Below, piece after piece: positions 61,132-64,000 of a stretch of DNA of 64,000 nt. A program made the translations under genes and the position numbers. Position 1 is the stretch's first letter; each line of letters starts with the position of its first letter. This stretch comes from Gordonia westfalica (GTDB taxonomy: Bacteria > Actinomycetota > Actinomycetes > Mycobacteriales > Mycobacteriaceae): NCBI RefSeq assembly GCF_900105725.1, contig NZ_FNLM01000034.1, positions 2,790,001 through 2,854,000 on the forward strand, read 5' to 3'. A model generated the notes under the pieces. It did no database searches. It worked only from the letters and a program-made list of their open reading frames with translations, and was not told the DNA's origin.

Positions 61132-62109
61132 TCAGGACAGCCGGTCGGCGACCTCGGTGGCCCAGTAGGTCAGGATGACCGACGCACCCGCACGGCGGAT
61201 CGAGGTCAGCGATTCGAGGATCGCCGCGTCCCGGTCGATCCAGCCACGCTCGGCGGCGGCCGTGATCATCGCGTACTCCCCGCTGATCTGATAGGCGGCG
61301 ACGGGGACGTCGCTCATCTCGGCGACGTCGCGCACGATGTCGAGGTAGCTCATCGCGGGCTTGACCATCACCATGTCGGCACCCTCCTCGAGATCGAGGC
61401 GCACCTCCCGCAGCGACTCGATCCGGTTGGCCGCGTCCTGCTGGTAGGTCCGGCGGTCCCCCTGCAACGACGAGCCGACCGCCTCGCGGAACGGCCCGTA
61501 GAAAGCCGACGCGTACTTGGCGGAGTAGGCCAGAACCCCGGTGTCGGTGAAGCCCTCGGCGTCGAGAGCCTCACGGATGGCGGCGACCTGGCCGTCCATC
61601 ATCCCGCTCGGCCCGAGGAGCTGTGCGCCGGCGCGGGCCTGCGCCAGCGACATCGAGACGTAGCGGTCCAGGGTCGCATCGTTGTCGACGCGGCCACTGC
61701 CGTCGACCACACCGCAGTGACCGTGATCGGTGAACTCGTCCAGGCAGGTGTCGGCCATGAGGACCGTCGAGTCACCGAGGTCGTCGGTCAGCGCGCGCAG
61801 CGCCCGATTGAGGATTCCGTCGTCGGCGTCGGCACCCGAACCGGTCGCGTCCTTGTCCTCCGTGCGCGGCACACCGAACAGCATCAGACCACCGACGCCG
61901 GCCTCGACCGCCTCGACCGCGGCAGCGCGCAGCGAGGCAAGAGTGTGCTGCACGACGCCGGGCATCGACGAGATCGGCTTCGGCTCGTCGATGCCGTCGG
62001 CGACGAACATCGGCAGCACGAGTTGCCTTGGCGCGAGGGTGGTCTCGGCGACCAGCCGACGCATCGCCGCGGTGGTGCGCAGCCGGCGCGGACGGATCAG
62101 CGGTGCCAT
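61132..62109 (-). CDS. hemB: Delta-aminolevulinic acid dehydratase (porphobilinogen synthase)
   Basis: 325 residues. It condenses two 5-aminolevulinates to porphobilinogen. The Schiff-base lysines are Lys198 ([17 protein letters not shown]) and Lys250 ([17 protein letters not shown]). The metal site [17 protein letters not shown] has cysteines at 122 and 132, which suggests a zinc-type active site. It comes 111 bases after hemD in the same direction. Confidence 0.95.
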   Translation of the reverse strand: MAPLIRPRRLRTTAAMRRLVAETTLAPRQLVLPMFVADGIDEPKPISSMPGVVQHTLASLRAAAVEAVEAGVGGLMLFGVPRTEDKDATGSGADADDGILNRALRALTDDLGDSTVLMADTCLDEFTDHGHCGVVDGSGRVDNDATLDRYVSMSLAQARAGAQLLGPSGMMDGQVAAIREALDAEGFTDTGVLAYSAKYASAFYGPFREAVGSSLQGDRRTYQQDAANRIESLREVRLDLEEGADMVMVKPAMSYLDIVRDVAEMSDVPVAAYQISGEYAMITAAAERGWIDRDAAILESLTSIRRAGASVILTYWATEVADRLS

Positions 62110-62220
62110 GTCGTCTCCTTCGTCTCACGGGCCCTTCGAGGCTCGTCGACTTCGATTCACTCCTTCGTCGCTCACCCAGCCCGGCGGCTGTCGCTCCTCA
62201 CGCCTCAGGGAGCGGATAGC

Positions 62221-63903
62221 TCACGAACGCGATCGACGGGACTTCTTGCGCGGCGGGGGCAGTGCGCCCTCGGCACGGAGCCGGGCGGCGTGCTCGGCGA
62301 GCGCGTCGACCAGCTCGAGGACCGAGGCGTTCTCCGGCTGCACGTCGACGCGCAGCCCGAATTCCGTTGCGGTCTCGGCGGTCTTGGGCCCGATGCACGC
62401 AACGATGGTGCGCGCGTGCGGCTTTCCGGCGATGCCGACGAGGTTCCGGACCGTCGAGCTCGAGGTGAAGCAGACCGCGTCGAAGCCGCCGGTCTTGATC
62501 ATCTCGCGGGTCTCGGCGGGCGGCGGTGCGGCGCGCACGGTGCGGTACGCCGTCACGTCGTCGATCTCCCAGCCGCGGTCACGCAGACCCTCGGAGAGCG
62601 TCTCGGTGGCGATGTCGGCCCGCGGCAGCAGGATTCGGTTCACCGGGTCGAAGACGTCGTCGTACGGCGGGAACTCGTCGAGCAGCCCCAGCGAGCTCTG
62701 CTCACCCGACGGCACGAGTTCGGGGTTGATGCCGAAGGACCGGACCTTCTCCGCGGTGGCCTCGCCGACGCAGGCGATCTTCACGCCGGAGAAGGCGCGG
62801 GCGTCGAGACCGAACTCGGCGAACTTCTCCCACACGGCGCGGACCGAGTTTGTGGAGGTGAACACCACCCACTGGTAGCGGCCGTCGACGAGCCCCTTGA
62901 CCGCGCGCTCCATCTGCGCGGGACTGCGCGGCGGCTCGACGGCGATCGTGGGCACTTCCTTGGGCATCGCGCCGTGACTGACGAGGCGATCGCTCATGTC
63001 GCCGGCCTGGTCCTTGGTGCGCGGCACCAGCACGGTCCAGCCGTAGAGGGAGCGCGACTCCCACCACGAGAGCTTGCCACGCGAGGCGACGACCTTGCCG
63101 ACCGTCACGACCAGCGGACCGGTCAGGGCGTTGCCCTGCTCGTTGAGCGTAGCGAGCGTGGCCTCGATGGTGCGCTGCGCGCATGTGGTGCCGTTGATGG
63201 TGATGGCCGCAGGCGTCTGCGGTGCCATCCCGTGCTCGGTCAGCGCGCTGGCCGTCTCGGCCAGGTGGCCGGAGGTCGCGTGCAGGACCAGCGGGCCGGG
63301 AGCCGCGGCCAGGGCGGCCCAGTCGACCTCGCCGCGCACGTCGGCCTCGGTGTGCGTCGACCCCAGCGGCATGCCGGCGTAGCTCGGGACGACCGAGGCG
63401 GCGGGCAGACCCGGCAGCACCTCAAAGGTGACCGAGTGTCGGGCCACGGCGTTGACCTCGGCGAGCACCGAATCGGTGGTCAGCGGATCACCGGCGACGA
63501 CGCGGACCACGTCGTCACCGTTGCGGGCGGCGGCCACGAGGGTCTTGGCGACCTCGGTCGGGTCACCGAGCGCCGGACGCACCACCGACTCCTCGTCGGC
63601 CTTGTCGGCCTCCGGAGCGGGCGCGTCCGCGGCGGTGTCTGCCGCATCGGTGCCATCGGCGTCGACTTTGTCGTCCGCCGTCTTGTCGGCCTTCTTGGTC
63701 GACCGGCGGGTGTTCGGTGCGGGTTCTTCGCGGTGTGCGCTGCCGATCAGCGACACCACGGCGGCCGGGACATCGGGATCGATGTACGCCGTGGTCGCGT
63801 TGATGATCACGGTGCGTGCCCGCACGGTGAGCAGGTCTGGGTCGCCTGGACCCGACCCCACGAACAGGATCCGTCCGGGATTTGCCTTCTTCGTACGGCT
63901 CAT
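62221..63903 (-). CDS. hemD: Uroporphyrinogen-III synthase fused to a methyltransferase-like domain
   Basis: 560 residues. Residues about 1-290 resemble uroporphyrinogen-III C-methyltransferase (FVGSGPGDPDLLTVRARTVI, VVRVVAGDPLTTDSVLAEV, VLPGLPAASVVPSYAGMPLG), but the conserved segment that normally follows the GxGxGD loop is altered and an acidic Ala/Lys-rich insert (about residues 56-105) interrupts it. Residues about 300-560 are the HemD synthase (GWTVLVPRTKDQAGDMSDRL, WVVFTSTNSVRAVWEKFAEF, AVCFTSSSTVRNLVGIAGKP). The same fusion is known in mycobacteria (Rv0511). HemD makes uroporphyrinogen III; whether the methyltransferase half is active toward siroheme or B12 is doubtful. Confidence 0.9.
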   Translation of the reverse strand: MSRTKKANPGRILFVGSGPGDPDLLTVRARTVIINATTAYIDPDVPAAVVSLIGSAHREEPAPNTRRSTKKADKTADDKVDADGTDAADTAADAPAPEADKADEESVVRPALGDPTEVAKTLVAAARNGDDVVRVVAGDPLTTDSVLAEVNAVARHSVTFEVLPGLPAASVVPSYAGMPLGSTHTEADVRGEVDWAALAAAPGPLVLHATSGHLAETASALTEHGMAPQTPAAITINGTTCAQRTIEATLATLNEQGNALTGPLVVTVGKVVASRGKLSWWESRSLYGWTVLVPRTKDQAGDMSDRLVSHGAMPKEVPTIAVEPPRSPAQMERAVKGLVDGRYQWVVFTSTNSVRAVWEKFAEFGLDARAFSGVKIACVGEATAEKVRSFGINPELVPSGEQSSLGLLDEFPPYDDVFDPVNRILLPRADIATETLSEGLRDRGWEIDDVTAYRTVRAAPPPAETREMIKTGGFDAVCFTSSSTVRNLVGIAGKPHARTIVACIGPKTAETATEFGLRVDVQPENASVLELVDALAEHAARLRAEGALPPPRKKSRRSRS

Positions 63904-63919
63904 GGGTTCGCACTCTCCT

Positions 63920-63936
63920 GCCCTCGCGTCGAGGGC
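63920..63936. other. Small hairpin between hemC and hemD
   Basis: GCCCTCG and CGAGGGC form a 7-bp stem with a 3-base loop in the 49-base gap between the hemC stop and the hemD start. No T run. It may affect hemC/hemD message stability. Confidence 0.4.
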
Positions 63937-63952
63937 TGCAGTTCTTTCTCTG

Positions 63953-64000
63953 CTAGGGAGAGTTGACGATTTCGCCCGCTCCCAGCTCCAGCAGTTCGGC
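63953..64000 (-). CDS. hemC: Porphobilinogen deaminase, 3' end only
   Basis: Only the last 15 codons are in the window, reading AELLELGAGEIVNSP then TAG. An AxLLxxGA tail and the place just ahead of hemD and hemB fit the end of HemC (hydroxymethylbilane synthase). The 5' part lies beyond the right edge. Confidence 0.7.
   Translation of the reverse strand, partial: AELLELGAGEIVNSP

Noticed and set aside
61018..63966. 982-codon plus-strand open frame across hemB and hemD
   Set aside because: It covers two genes with clear catalytic residues on the other strand; composition is typical of antisense reading.
1..64000. CRISPR array, rRNA, tRNA, replication origin or prophage
   Set aside because: No regularly spaced repeats, no tRNA- or rRNA-like stretches, no DnaA-box cluster and no phage structural genes were seen when reading through the window; short tRNAs could still be missed by eye.

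Overview
The window is high-GC actinobacterial DNA, most likely from Gordonia or a close relative in the Mycobacteriales. Three gene strings follow the order known from Mycobacterium tuberculosis: menE / DUF3349 / small membrane protein / pitA (Rv0542c-Rv0545c), hemL / phosphatase / thioredoxin / ccdA / resB / ccsA (Rv0524-Rv0529), and hemC / hemD / hemB / DUF3093 (Rv0510-Rv0513). The genus is inferred from gene content; no rRNA or tRNA gene was seen.

Region by region. 1-11.6 kb is an exopolysaccharide locus: an edge-truncated polyprenyl-phosphate sugar transferase, a long leftward operon mixing two Wzz-type chain-length proteins with three secreted lipases, an acyltransferase and an esterase, and a divergent polymerase/ligase with a DUF218 protein. 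11.6-18.2 kb holds an F420-type oxidoreductase, pitA, two DUF3349 paralogues, menE, a truncated AbiEi-like gene between two copies of a palindromic repeat, and menA. 18.3-19.4 kb is a repressor plus a Clp-N-domain protein. 19.5-25.9 kb is an accessory island of type VII secretion-type substrates: an EspC-like protein broken by an IS630 element, an 806-residue WXG-type protein, and duplicated, recombined C-terminal/lipoprotein/small-ORF cassettes.

26-44 kb holds a LysE exporter, a MacB-like ABC transporter, a cysteine desulfhydrase-like enzyme, a BldC-like and an EspR-like regulator, the system II cytochrome c maturation set, hemL, a GDSL lipoprotein, an aldehyde dehydrogenase, a second DUF218 protein and a pRiA4b ORF-3 family protein. 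44.2-47.2 kb is a DUF222/HNH endonuclease gene split by an IS3 element. 47.3-50.8 kb is a guaiacol O-demethylase locus (AraC regulator, gcoA, gcoB). 50.9-57.1 kb is acyl-CoA metabolism (FadE25-like dehydrogenase, TetR, acyl-CoA ligase, ACOX-type oxidase). 57.4-59.2 kb is a manganese catalase and a possible catalase-fold protein. 59.2-64 kb is the heme operon end with hemB, hemD and the hemC 3' end.

The most unusual part is the type VII-type island. Its parts look like polymorphic effector/lipoprotein modules that recombined at one hinge inside the large gene. Several palindromic intergenic repeat families, the lipase-rich polysaccharide operon and a Wzz/ATPase fusion without the Walker lysine are also notable. 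ATGA, GTGA or TGATG overlaps are frequent and were used to choose many start codons.
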